64,000 bases of DNA from contig CM022670.1 in assembly GCA_012295275.1 (NCBI GenBank), forward strand, positions 36,984,189-37,048,188. The letters are read 5' to 3'. The notes under the pieces were generated by a model. That model searched no databases. It had not been told where the DNA came from and worked only from the letters and a program-made list of their open reading frames with translations. Of the stretch, positions 37,903 through 51,913 are shown piece by piece. The position numbers were made by a program, and so were the translations under genes. The stretch's first letter is position 1; each line of letters starts with the position of its first letter. The stretch is from Chrysomallon squamiferum. Taxonomy: Eukaryota; Mollusca; Gastropoda; Neomphalida; Peltospiridae.

Positions 37903-40900
37903 ATGGCTAGGACAAAACGACAGGTTCTGCTGAATGCAGCGAAAAAACAGCGTCGACATGGTTTGATGCGGGAAGCAGCTGGGATAATTGACCCTCCACA
38001 GTCATGGGATCCAGTGAGTCATAACCGTCGAGCTGGTGCTCAGGATAAAACTGAAATTCATGCCACGAGTCCAACAGCAAAGAAAACTGATTACGCGCAA
38101 AGAGATTTACAGAAATCATTTGATCCAAAACAAAAGAATACATCCAACAAGGGTCCAAATGAAAAAATTGAAACGGTTACCTCGTCCTCAAGCTACTTAG
38201 ATCAGAAATCATTAAAACGAAGGCCACTGGATTCATCTTTATCACCGACACTTGGCAGTGTCAGACAGTTGAAGCTGACAGCAAGGAAGTCAACAAATTG
38301 TGATAAACAGGCTGAAGCAGAGCAGATTATAGCTGCTTTGATGAACAGTCCCCATAAAACATCTAGTACTTCTGAAACATTGTGCAACAGTCCAATCTTG
38401 CCCATATCAACTAGTACACCTAAAAATACAGCGAGAAAATCCATATCCAGGCCTGTCTTTGCAAAAAAGCAAAGAGCCAGGAAATCATTTTCAGAAAGTA
38501 AGAATCTTAATTTTAAATGGAACATAACCAATATGATTTATCTCTTTATATGCCTAATCTATAATATAATATTTGTCTGGTTAAAAATCTTGAAGTCCAT
38601 TTCAAATGATCAATTAATGTTATTAGAATCTTCTATCAGAAATATACCAAATAAGGTCAAGGTCATTTGTGTAATTTTATAACATAGACAAATTTATCAG
38701 CAGAAAGTCAAAAGTCTGGGGCTCTAATACAGATACTGCTAAAAATTTGTGTTTGTTTTGGGGTAAGAATTAAAGGAACTTTTACATAAAATAGACCTAC
38801 TTACCATCTTTTACAAATAATCAAAATTTAGTATTGTGATAGTGTAATTGATATTTTAGGTTTCTGGTATTTATATATAAACATAGCAATGGAATTTATT
38901 ATTGAAACAGGTAGCTGATACTTTATAAAGTTTTTGGTATAATAAATTTCAATTATATTCTATTGAATCTTGATAACAAAAAACAATTTTTGATTATTTT
39001 CAGACTCCTCTTTCCATCAACATTTGATAACGAACACAAATGATGATGAATCGTTTTGTCTGAAAGTCTTTCCAAGTGTACATGAAGCTGTGCTAACACT
39101 GCCCAAGTCAGAAAAACTTCCTGTTGCACTTGTGTGTATAAAAGATGTGTTGAGAACTCCAAACAGTCTTTCAGTGTCAGATGTGACTGAACAAAATACA
39201 CCTAAAAATTCATCCCAAAGAAGGTCTGAAAAAGTAACTAATTCATTGCAAGAAGACTCTACTCCAAATCAGTTAATAAAATCACCTCATAAAATAAAGA
39301 CAAAACGGGTGCAAAAGAATATATTTGATCAGTTTGAAAGTGAAATAAAACAAAATCCCAGGTGTTCAAAATCAAGACTGTCTGGTGAAAGGCTGAAAAC
39401 TAATCAATCTTCTTTTGGTACTGGAGATGTTTGTTCTTCAACCAAATGTCCTGGAAAGGCAGAGTTGAAAGGAAGTCCAAAACATGGTGATAGTGGGAAT
39501 TGCAGCAGGTATTCTGGTAGTCCTGAAGCTAGTGGGTGTGTTTCAAATCAGAAAACCAATACATCTGCAAACAATACAAGTAATTATTGCCTTAGAGCTG
39601 AAAAGGACTCAAAAGGTGATACTGGGCAAGGTATTGAGAAAACTGTGAGAAATCGTTCCATTAGTCCAAGAAGTGACAGTAGACCTTTGCATGCAGGTTG
39701 TAAGAGCTCCAGAACTAGAGCGGTAAATTATGGCACTGTTTTATCAGAACAAAGAAATGATGGTACGTCTGAAAATAAAATCGATAAATGTTCAGATCAG
39801 GTTAATTCACTTACCGATAAGATGTCAACAAATATGAAATCAGACAAAAAAATGGAATCACAGTCTGGAGAGAATAAAATACAGTCTGGTAGATGTAGGA
39901 AGAAAATGTCTAGTAAAAACATTGGTTCCAATTCAGAGGAATCACAGGTAAATGTAGATTCTGTATATACCCCCGAGCTTTCAAATCAGTGTGTTTGGCA
40001 AAACTGTGATATTGGGCCAAAAAACGAAACATCATATACTCAAGACACTTCAAATTTGAAAAAAGAAACTAATACTAAGTTAACCTGTCTCAGAAACAAA
40101 TCTATCAAAGATTCAGATAAGTTGAAAACTAGTGCTTGCAATAGTAGTGAAAATCAGAAGTCAGGCAGCAACTTACTAGATCTAATATCTCGGGTAGGTA
40201 ATCGTCTACAAGACTCTCCAAGTTCTCTTGATTTTCTGAATGAGCCTCATGACTCACATGAAGACTCATCGTCTTCCATATCACTGAACAATAGTGATAG
40301 GGTTGATGAAGAGAATTCTGAGGAATTATCATTGGAAGTCCACTCTTCATCAGAAGAAGCACCACGTGAGAATTCAGTTTCACAAGATTCTCTCAACCCT
40401 GACAATGCTTTGACAAAGGATCAGTGTGCTCTGAAGAGTCCAAGAAGTACATTACCTCAGAATGAATGCAGCAACTCTGAATGTGATAAGCTGGAAACTG
40501 ATTCTTTTGAAACAGAAAATAATTTAAAGAAAATGGTTGACGATTCTAGAAAGGATGATAATAATTCTGCATCATGTGATAAAAGTATTAAAGTAATCGA
40601 AAAGAACTGTAATGCAGAATTAAAACAGGAATTGAAACCAATTAAAACAGAGAATATTAGTGACATTTCATGTTGTAAAAATATTTCTGAATTATGCCAT
40701 GAATCCTTTGAAAGTTCTCTTCATTCTAGTCCTGATCAAGAGACAAGCAATGAGATTGATGAAGATGTGAAACAGGAAATTAAAAAGGAGGATGAGGTCA
40801 GTACAAAGGCAAACATACACAAATGGGGTGATCCTGTTATGGCTGAGCCATCACCTCTGGATGTTTTATGCAAACCAGAAAAGAGCACTGCTGATAAAAG

Positions 40901-43900
40901 ATCAGCTTTTATAAGTGATGACCTTGATAGCTTTTTGTCAAAGGCTAAAAGTGAATCATTAAAACAGGAGAAGATAGATGAATATACGAAAATGACTGAT
41001 ATTTCAGAAAATCAGGAAATTGATGAGAACAGCATGGTAGCATTTGAGCCTGATTTTGATGAAATAGAAGGTGTCCTTTTTCTCTCCTTTGCCAATGAAG
41101 AAGCTTTAAGAGCTCATATTGCTGTGGAAAAAAAGAATCACTGGGACAAAGATTCTAATTATTTCTGGGGAATATCAAGGTATAAAGCTTTTGAATTGCA
41201 ACGAAAGGAGAATAAACCTTATGAGAGGTCACCAGTTCTTCGTAATTTGCGTGGCAAACACATGAAATGGAAAAAATATAGACGACTATTAAGGAGGGAA
41301 TTGAACATTTTGAGAAGTAATAATTTTCAGGCCGTTGTTAATAATTTCACTAATAAATTGCCAAGTAAAACCTCAGATGTTACAAAGATTAAAGGATGGA
41401 AAAAAAGGTTTAGTACTAAAGATCATTTTAAAAGTGATGTTGGATTGAATTTGTATGCATCTGGGAAGATTCACTGGAGAACAGAAGCTCGGTTATTACG
41501 TAACATGAAAGCAGATGACATCAAGGCTCTGGGGATAGAAATAAAGAAAAAACGGCGCAAGAATGTTATTTTTACAAACCGAAAACGTTCAACCAGAGAT
41601 TATGAGAATCGAGATTTTGAAAACTTTTTTAACAAATTTGATGATTCTCAAGATATTACTAATATGACTGAAGATGATAATGAAGACACTGTTCTTTCAT
41701 CTGGACATTCATCCAGAGGAAGTGACTGTGAATACATATATGAATCTGACCATGCTTTAGAAGATGCATCAGAGTTCAAAAGACTTGGAGTAGTCAAGTC
41801 TGCAAACATAAGGAAAGATTTTGTCAGCCAGTTTAACTGGGATGATAAGGATGAAGAGATTCTCAAAAAGCTGGGAGGTCGTGTTAGAAACAGGCAGAAG
41901 AAAAGTGATTTGCAAGATGCACATGGAATCTTGTCAGACAGTGCTGAAACTTGTGTGTCGTCCGATGTTTCTGAACTTCCAAAGAAAAAGAAAACCCAGA
42001 AATTTATTCCTTTTGTGGTCCTTAGCAAAGTATCAGTGAGGGAAGCAGTAAAAGCCTTGTGTATAGAAGAAATACAACCGGATCATTCTACACGAGATTC
42101 TGTAATTTTACAAAGTGATGATACTTCTGGAACTGAAAATGTCTCTGCTGATTGCTCCAAGGAAACCATCGATTCTGCTGATGATATGTATCGAAATCGA
42201 AGTCAAGATCATTCAAAGGAATGCGATAAGCCAGGTTTGAGTCTTATTATTTTTATTATATAAATTTAATGTTTACTAATTAAGTCATTTTATTTCTGAA
42301 CATTCAGTTTGGTTCTTTCATAACATCATCTGATGCTTAGTTGCTTAGCTGTTAGATTAATTGACCTAAATGTATGGGATACCATTTAACAATGAATGAC
42401 CAGTAATAATTTCATGTTACCTTTTTGGTTTTGGCTTAACATTATATTAATTATTTATGTAACTGTACAAACTTATATAAATGAATTTTATATAAATGTT
42501 TCAGTTTAAAGTATAATAGTAGTTGACAGTAATTATATCAATAGTCATAAAGATCTCTGTTAATAGATTTAAATCCTAAATTGTTAATTTGTAGCTTGAA
42601 TGTATGGGTTAGCATGTTTTTGCTTTTAATTGTGTTTTATTTTACCTCAGTACTTGTATTAAAAATATTTATTTTATTTGGCTTTCCAAATACTGCAAGG
42701 CTCTGGGTTATTTTTTTAATTATTTTTTTTGGGTTAAAATATATGTTTTGTTTTGTTTCCATCATCCTTAAATGCTTCTTCATTAACAAAGATACTGAAT
42801 GGAATCATTAACAACTGAAATAACATTACTTTTCAAAATTTAAAATACATTTCTGGCAAATAACGAATAAATTTTGTTGTGAGTTCAGGGTCCCACACCA
42901 CAGTGTCTGTCTGTCTGTACTGTCTGTTCTTCCTTCTAACTTAACAATTTCTTATTGGATTTGCAGGGCACACATCCAAAAGTTGTGCTACAAGTAAGTA
43001 TCAGCCAAACTAATTATGGCTCAAACTGACCTATTTAAAACTTTTGTTGGCGTATTTTTTGTTTTGTTCTTGTTTATATTTTTATTTCAAAAATATAAAC
43101 ATTTAAAGCCATAAATTTAACAATTTAAAAAGTAAAATGTTCTGTTTAAATTACATCTAGAAACTCACAATTTTTTTTTTTTTTTTTTAATATCCTATAA
43201 TTATATTCATTAAAATTAATTCAAATAGGGCTTCATTCTTCATAACATTCTGTGCTAGGTCACCTTATTTTCAAATTTATTTGTTGTTGATACAGTTGTA
43301 TTAGCAATAATTTTCTCATAAATTTGCCAGGACTTGATAAATTCAGCAAATATTTGGCAAGCATGTTAGATCATGTTGCTGCTACATGATGATCCCACTC
43401 AGAGTTGGATGGCCTTTACATTCAAGTAACAATTAACATTAATGTCATTTCCCATCAAAAATTAAATATGTAGGAGGAAAATTGAAAGGTCCAGGAAGTA
43501 ACAAGTGTTTAACTTGGTTGGGTCTGAATAATTTCCAATCATCTTCAGTCACCAGTTATGTAGATTTATCAAGTCCTGAATGATTTAAGCTGTAGAAATG
43601 AGACTTGTTTATACACTATTTATTAATCTTCTATGAAATATTGAACTTACTGGAGGCAGCTGAACAACATTTGTATGTATGACAGTTGTCTATATATTCT
43701 TAACCTGCTGGCTATAACAGAAGCTTGGCAGTATTCATGCAAGCTGACGTTTTTTAAATTAAACTATCAATTGTCAAAAAATGCTTAAAGAAAATTTAAT
43801 TATTAATATATTATGTTAATTTGAATATTTATTGAAAACAATTTTCTCCAAAAATGAGATTTACATTTCTGAACTGTTGATCTGTTTACTTTGTTATCTA

Positions 43901-46900
43901 CAAAATGTAATTAAAATCAACAGTTGTTGTTAGTTTGTTAGTAAAACAATTTAAACTTTGCCATTTATGGAATTACATTTTAAATTTAAGTAATCTTTTG
44001 AAAATAAAGAAATGCAAGAATGCAGGACTGGTACTAAAGGAATGATTTATTGTGTTTTAAAATGTTTCTAAAATAATTATTTAATGACATTATTTCAGAC
44101 TAAATATGTTTTCATAATTCTGTGGATTATATGGTATACTTGATGTTAGCAAACATATATTTGTTGTGGAATGTTTAATGATGGCAGTCAAAGAGCTTAG
44201 ACAGCAACTAAAAAGAATTTGTCTTGTATCCATCATCCATTATTTATCAACTATTATAAAACTGGCCAAACAGGATAAAAAGATGGTATTTTCTTCATCT
44301 TTGATGTATGCTGTATAAAATCAGCTGTGACTGATTCATAAATCTAGTGAGAGCAGTGTGCTTCAGGTTCTTTATTTTTTATACATCAGTGGAAATACTT
44401 CCCTGTTGTAGACTGGGTTTTAGAAAAGATCGTGAAAAACCTGGAAATGTGAAAGTTGTGTTAAAAGAATGTGATATGTTTTACGGTTAGTTATTATTTT
44501 TCTTGCAGGATGTCGTTACGGGTGTATCTGTCATCTGTGTAGCTCAGCAGAGGAGCAGGAGGAAATCGATGTTCAGCCACATTTCACAAGACTGTGTGAC
44601 AAAGAGTATTGTCGCTTGGGTTGTATCTGTGACAGTCTAAACAGCCAGAAAATTTATACAGGCAAGAGTAGATACAATAGACAAGAGTGTAAGAATGTTT
44701 GTGTCGGCAGACAGAGAGAAAATATTTCTACCCTACAGTTAACAGGTTGGAACATATAGCAGTGGTGTTTTGACATTTAATGAATCAGTTGGAAGTGGAC
44801 TAGTTTTTATTTAACAATACATTAACATAGTTTGCCTCAACAGCCTGGTTTGATCTCATTTAAATCAAACATTCCCTTTTCCTGATTCACCTTATTTGCT
44901 TAATTGTTTTCTTTTTAACTTGTGAACAGCAAAAAAAAAAAAAAAAATTATTGTTATTTATACGATTAGTTAGTAGTTATATCTCAGGCTTCTAAGTTAG
45001 AAAAATGAGTATACTGAAAACTGTATTGGTCAGAATGCACACTGAAATCCTAATAAAAAAATGATGCAAGCTTACATTTTCAGTAAACATCTTCCAGTCA
45101 CTGGTTGTTGATGAGTTATTTAGCTATCTATATTCATGCTTGCTGTATTTTTATCGCACGGTTAATGTTACTACATGTAATGTCACTATCTGCCAGTATT
45201 TAGTTTAAAGATATGAGTAAGTCTACCTCATGTCCTGATGTTAAACGTTACACGATTTAGTTGACGTAGGTGAAGATCACTCATCCATGACAAAGTTGAC
45301 AATTAGGTTGGTAGAAAAATCAGCTTAAGATGAAAAAAATACAACCTATTTTATTGTTGTTTACTGTTATCTGAATTCAGTCTCACTACTTTGTTACTGT
45401 CTTATAATCAAGGATGATGATTTTGTGATTTATTTAATAGTGATTGTTATTAATGGTTATTAAATAAATTAAAATTATGTATTTTAACTAATTCTCCAGA
45501 TAAACATAAATCAGAAGTTTAATTTTTTTTAATTTTTAAAAAAATGTATTTGTTTATTTTTTAAATTTTATTTTGTTATGTTATGTTATGTTATGTTATG
45601 TTATGTTATGTTATGTTATGTTATGTTATGTTATGTTATTTTATTTTATTTTATTTTTCTGTTTTAGAATTTTAACTATACTTTTCTCTCCAAATACATT
45701 TGATATAAAAAATGCATTTTTTTTAATTCATCTTTTTTTTAAGTCCTCAGAAATTTATCTTCTTATCTTCATTTTCAAAAATTTCAGATGAAGCTACTGT
45801 TTTATCAGATGATGGAGATGAAGACAGCTTTGAAGATTTACCACCAAACATCGACAAACTGGAATCATCTTACAAGAAAAATTCTCAGAGGACGCCTGAA
45901 AAGAAAAAGATCACTAAAAAGAAGAGGACAGACGTTGACCCCGAGTATAAACCTGAATGTGAAAGTGTGGAGAAATTATCACCCCCCATCGAGGACATTA
46001 AGAAAAAAACTCGTCAGCCTAGGGGAGATCGGTTTGGAAATTTACCTCGTAGGGAACAGATGCATCGCACATCGAAGAACCTTGATGCCGTAACAAGGAA
46101 AGCCATGATGCTGTATGAAATGAGTGAGATTTACTGGGAGGCTGGTGAGAGAAAACGAAGGGTATGCTTTGATAGATTTACTTCAGTTTTGGATTGTTGT
46201 ATATGTTGTTTAAAATGACTTGAGAATCAGTTCTACTGAATATCAGTTTTGCATGTTACGGCAGAAACAACATTCACTATGTTAGTCTAAGTTATTTAAG
46301 ATAGAATATAACTTACTCATTTAATTCTATATTGATGAAAATACAAGATTATTCTGTCCTTACTCTACGTTTGGCAGTTAAATGGGTTTGTATCTTACAG
46401 GCTGGTGTGAAGTACAGTAAGTCATGGCATCATTCTTCCTCAATGTACAGTTATTATTTCTGTTTAGATTTATTCATGACAGTTTATGAAAATCTGTGGT
46501 ATATTTTTATTTATCTAAAGAAAGGTGAATGTTAAAAAAATATACATTTGTTTATAATCAAAGAGATTATGCTTAAACATTTTTGCACAAAATTTCACGT
46601 CTAGGTATCTGATTATATTCTATAATTTTAACAAATTAGGGTGTCATTAAATAAATATTCTGATTATTATTATTATTGAATTTTTTTTTTTATCAATTTA
46701 AGGCAAAAGAAGATTATGAAACACACGAATCTAAAACATCATTAAAGTCAGCAGAACCAGTGACATCAGGACACAATGTAGTAAGTGATACAACACATCA
46801 CGAAGTGGGCCAGGTATCTTCCAGTAACAGAAAGTCTGTTGATGAGCAACATTTACCTGACTCAACAGCTTTATCAAATTCTAAAAGCAAAACTAAATCA

Positions 46901-49900
46901 CCTGTTAACCAAACTAAGTCGTCAAAACCATCGAGAAGAAAGGTCAGCATAAACTAATCCATCACAGTAACAAAATCCAATATTTTCATTTTTTTCTTCT
47001 TTTTTTTTTACATATATTTTTTTAAATTATTTTATTTTATCTTTATCATCATCTGGTTGGTTATGTCTTGTAAATTGGTGCCATCTTTCTTTCATTTTTA
47101 TTTTTTGGTTTTGTTTGCTTCACCCTTTTTGAATCCATCATGTTTTGTGTTCTGTTTTTCGTTTTCTGACCTTTGATGGAGTAACTGCCCCTGTAAAAAT
47201 ATAGTTTCCAATTTTGGATGAAAGAATGTTGTTCACTGTTATTTTAGAATATTGATATTCATTGTTTACTGGAAGTGTAACCACATATAATAAATATTAA
47301 CAAACTGTTAGAGATACTGGAGATTCATATTTCCGTTCATTCTATCATGAAACTGAACTTACTTAAATCAAACACTCCAAAACGTTAATTCACTTTTAAT
47401 GATTATCAGACCATTAAAATAATTAACTTTATATTTTCACATGTACTATAATTATTTTTTTTTTTTTTAAACTTCACAGAAATAGTTAATGGATTTTTTT
47501 GTTATGATTATTAAATGATGTAAATGCAGAGTACATGTGTATTACAAATTTTATCTGTTAGAAAAAAAAATCTTAGTGTGTCATTTTAATAGCGGTATCA
47601 TCTGTAACACTGAAGATCCTTTGATAAATTTCTTTTTTTACATAATTTCTTCAGTCGCAGAACATCAAGTGTGTAACTGATGATCTAAAAGAAATAGCTG
47701 CTGATCTCAAAGAGTTACCCTCCAGTACAACAAAGACATCTGAAGAAGATATTAGACCTGCCTTGGCAAGTCCACAGATCAAAACTGAATTAATTTCTGG
47801 TCAAAACAAAATATCTGAGGTAGCTTTTAATATTATATTATTTGTCTCATTCTCTCTGTGTTGGTGTGGTGTTTGTGTGGATGTGTTTGCATGCTTGAAT
47901 AAACATTTAACAATATATACACCCATTACATATGTGTATAATAATCAGTTTACATTTTAAAATCTACATGAAACATTTCTTTGCAGCATACATTCTGTTA
48001 CATAAATATGATGTGTATTTTAATGTAACATTATTATACTCTGGTGTGTTTTTTGGTTTTGGGGTTAAACTGCATAAAAAAATATTAATGTATTCATCAT
48101 AATAGGTATTATATTAGATTTTTTCAAAAGTGTGGTTTAACAATAAATGAAACACTTGCAACTGCCTGCTACATTCAGCACTGCAACTAATTATATTGCT
48201 TTTGGCTGCCTTTGTTTTTTGATAATACAGAGCTGGTTAAAGTTGATTACAAAGGGTTTTGCTGTTCATGTGATTGTAAAGTAAATAGAAAATAAATGCT
48301 GACAAATGCTTGTTTTTCAGTCATCTGTCGAACCCATACTTATTAGTGACGATGAAACATCAGTATCAGTAACACCCAGTAATGATTCAAGTACAAACAG
48401 GTTTGTTACCTAAACTAATCAGAGTGTCATGTTTTCTTAACTTTTGACATGTATCATTCTTTTTAAAATATGCTCTATCTTTTTTGTAAATTATAATTTT
48501 TGTAAATATATGAAAATGTTTTATTGGGGTTTTTTAATGTAAAGATAAAACCATGCTTTTTTGTGATAAATTTCATTTGAACGCTAAAATTTATTAAAAA
48601 AATTATGTGTACTAAATGCTACTTTGAACTGTTTGTTAAATGATTTTTAAATGAACATTTCCTATTTTGTTCTTGTTTATATTCATTATTATTATTATAT
48701 TTATTATTATATTATTTTAAATAGATAGATCCTTTTTGTTTTTACATAATTCATTTTAATCTCTTATGCAGTCAGCCAAAAGATGATGACAAGATTGACA
48801 TTACTCCTCATATCTGGAAGAGTAGTGTGATAAAAAAGATGCAGAAGCTTACTGAAGATCTAAAACAGAAGAGAAATGAATTGAAAATGAAAAATCTCAT
48901 GTATAAACGTCGACATCTGCAGAAACAAATGTATTCTAATCCAGCCATCAGGTCATGTATGAGAGATCCATTACTTGAGAGGAAAGTTTTGCAGTGGCAT
49001 ACACAGATGGTTTGTTTAAAAGCTAATCCAAAACCAAAACCAGAGGTTATAGATGATGACATTCAAGAAGAAGATGAAATAAAATTACTGGAGTTTATTG
49101 CTAACTGCAACTGGGATAATGCCAAATCTCAGGTTCTAAGCAGGGTGGCTCAGTGTCTAAACAGAGGAGTGTATCCAAATCCTAAGAAGATGATTGTCAG
49201 TGATTACTGTGTAGAAATTCTACCAAAGGCAGACAAGCCGGCTAACATCCCACAAGAACTAAGAGAGAAACTGCCAAAAACCATGTTTTCAATTCGTGTA
49301 AAAGTAACCAGAAAATCAGATCCTACTGATCTATTACACATGAGAGCGTTTTTAGAAAAGAACTCACTGATGAAGCAACAATTACAGAAATCTAAATGTG
49401 CCAATCCAAAAATAGCCTGTGATTCAGCTTCAAATAGAATTTTTAATAAGGTGAACCAGAGGCCCATAGATCCTTCAGCTTCCATTAAAATTTTATCTTG
49501 TGCTTCAACTGTTTCAGAAACTGCAAGCACGCAAAGTAGAATATTGTTACCAAGTACTCCAGTAACTAATTCACAAATGACCACTGGAAAAAACTACCTG
49601 TCATCATCAAAAACTGAAAATAATTTTGGGATTTCAGGACTAAGTAAACTCCAAATTACTCATTATTCTACTGCAGATACTTCTCCTGATGAATCACAGA
49701 TGAAGAATGACACAGCCATCAACCAGAAAGGCTTGTCAACAAGAAAAAAGAAAAAAAAAGAACCAACTGATGTGGATTGTCAGATTGTCATTGAAAATGC
49801 AGAGACTGGTGCTATGAAACCTCTCTTACCCTGTTACAGTGACACTTTATGTGGGAAAAATCCTAGCAGGACTCAAGTGTCTAATAAGAAGAAACGGAAA

Positions 49901-51876
49901 CATAAATCAACTGATGAGATTTCTGAATTCCAAAAAGTCAGTGCACATGATTCTGTGGTTGTGGGTAATGAAGGAAATAAAATAAAAATCTCTAAAAACA
50001 CTTCTGATAATGTAGTAAAAGATAAGCACTGTGACACTGACAAATCATTCCTGTCATACTCCATAGAAAATGGTTCACTTGTTGAAAAGAAGTGTCTGAC
50101 ACCTGCTTCGTCCAGTGACACCACCATCACTGCCTCAAGTATATCTACAAAACAACCTCAAAATGTTCAGGCGTGTACAAAACCTCTTCTGCTTCCAGCA
50201 CCATTAAAAGGGGGCCACTTACTTGGTCCATTTACAAAGTTTACTGATCTCAAATTCGTAACTATTCCAGGTGGGCAGGATTCATCAAAAACTTTCTACC
50301 AGCTGGTTTCTACAAATGGTGGCAGTGCCATTGTTCCTTCATCGAATTCTCAGACTAATGAGTATATTGCCATTCCAGTTACATTCAAAGATGATAAAAA
50401 CACTGTGTTATCACTTGATGGTGTCAAAAGTAAGACCTCAGAGACATCTGAAATAAAGGATAAAACAAATCAGAAAAATCCTGCAGAATCAAATCATAAT
50501 AATTCATCAAACAAAGAAGAGACTTCTCAGAAAAACAGCATGCCATCAAAGAAATCAAAACTGAAGAAAAAGAAATGCCAAGAAATTGTAATTGAAAGCA
50601 CTAATCAGATTGTCATTTTGAATACTTGCCCTCTTGAAGATAAAAAAGACAAAAAGGAAAAAGTGAAAAGGAAAAGACCTATGATAACAAAAGAGATGAT
50701 AGATGGTTATGTAGACACCATTGCTCAGGTAGCAGCTGTGGGTAGTTCAGAAATCTGTCCAACTATTTCAGATAAATCTGTTGAGGAACCTGGCCAGAGT
50801 GCTTTGGCAGTTCTGCTCCTAACAGACAACAAACTGCAGAGCACTGCCAAAACTGAAGATCATGAAACATCAAAGCTGTCAGTTGCAGCTGATAATAATA
50901 TTTCTACTGTTAAGCCTAACATTTCCATTGTTCAGGAAAATACTGCAAATGAACAGAAAACTGATCGTAATGCATGCAGCATAGACAACAGAGAAAATTT
51001 GGATTGTAAGAAAATGCAAGATCTTAATAATGAGCCTGTACAACTGGTAAATGATGATAATGAAAAAATGGATGTATCATCTACTGTTTCCTTGCCTTTA
51101 AGTGATGCCTGCAAAGAACAGAATAAAGAAACAATTATTTCAGAAAACACAACTACCTCTGATACAGTTCAACCAGGTGTAGAAAATGTAGATATCAAAG
51201 ACAGTCCTCACTTGCTCACAACTGATGTACAGGAATTGGAGGCAAGTGTAAAAAGACTTTCAGAAACTGATGCTGAAGGTTGCAGTGTTACAAAGAAAGC
51301 TAAAACACACATTAATTCTTCTTCACATAAACTCTATGATTTGATAGTGAATAAAGTAGCTGGATTTCCGTTTCCTGAAGATAGTGAGAGTGAGAATTCT
51401 ATGTCAGTGACGAATGAATCATTGGATGACTGCTGTGAAAGAATATCTATGCAGATGAACTGTGAAGACAGTTTTGAAAGTAAAGAGGTACGGTTATTGT
51501 TATTATTTAAAACAAATGTCATTGATTAGCTCAATATATTTTTTAACGTTTGATAATTTTGTGTTAAACGTTTTTGAAAAGTTTAAATATTTGAGTCTGA
51601 AAGTGCAGAACATTCATATTTGTGTGCATGTAGACACTTTAATGTGATGATTTCTTTTTGCATGAATTACAGACAACTTAATGTAAGATTTGTGTCCTTA
51701 ATTCACTAGTCTTCTTTTTTTTCTGTTGTTTTTATTTTCATTTTTATTTTTCAAAAATTCAGTGGACTCAAATTTACACGAAATTCACTTTCCCAAAAGT
51801 TTGATATAGGATAGATGGTTATTAACTTGTTAGAAAAGGAAAGAGATTATTATTTACTTTATGTAGCTGCTAAATG

Positions 51877-51913
<37 letters not shown>

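Noticed and set aside
41648-42028. Minus-strand 126-residue frame inside the MGA-like gene
   Set aside because: Shadow frame, Ser/Leu-rich as expected of reversed acidic coding sequence.
46332-46535. Possible extra exon in the MGA-like gene after TTACAG at 46402
   Set aside because: The flanking exons join in phase 0 without it and its sequence shows no matching donor in frame.
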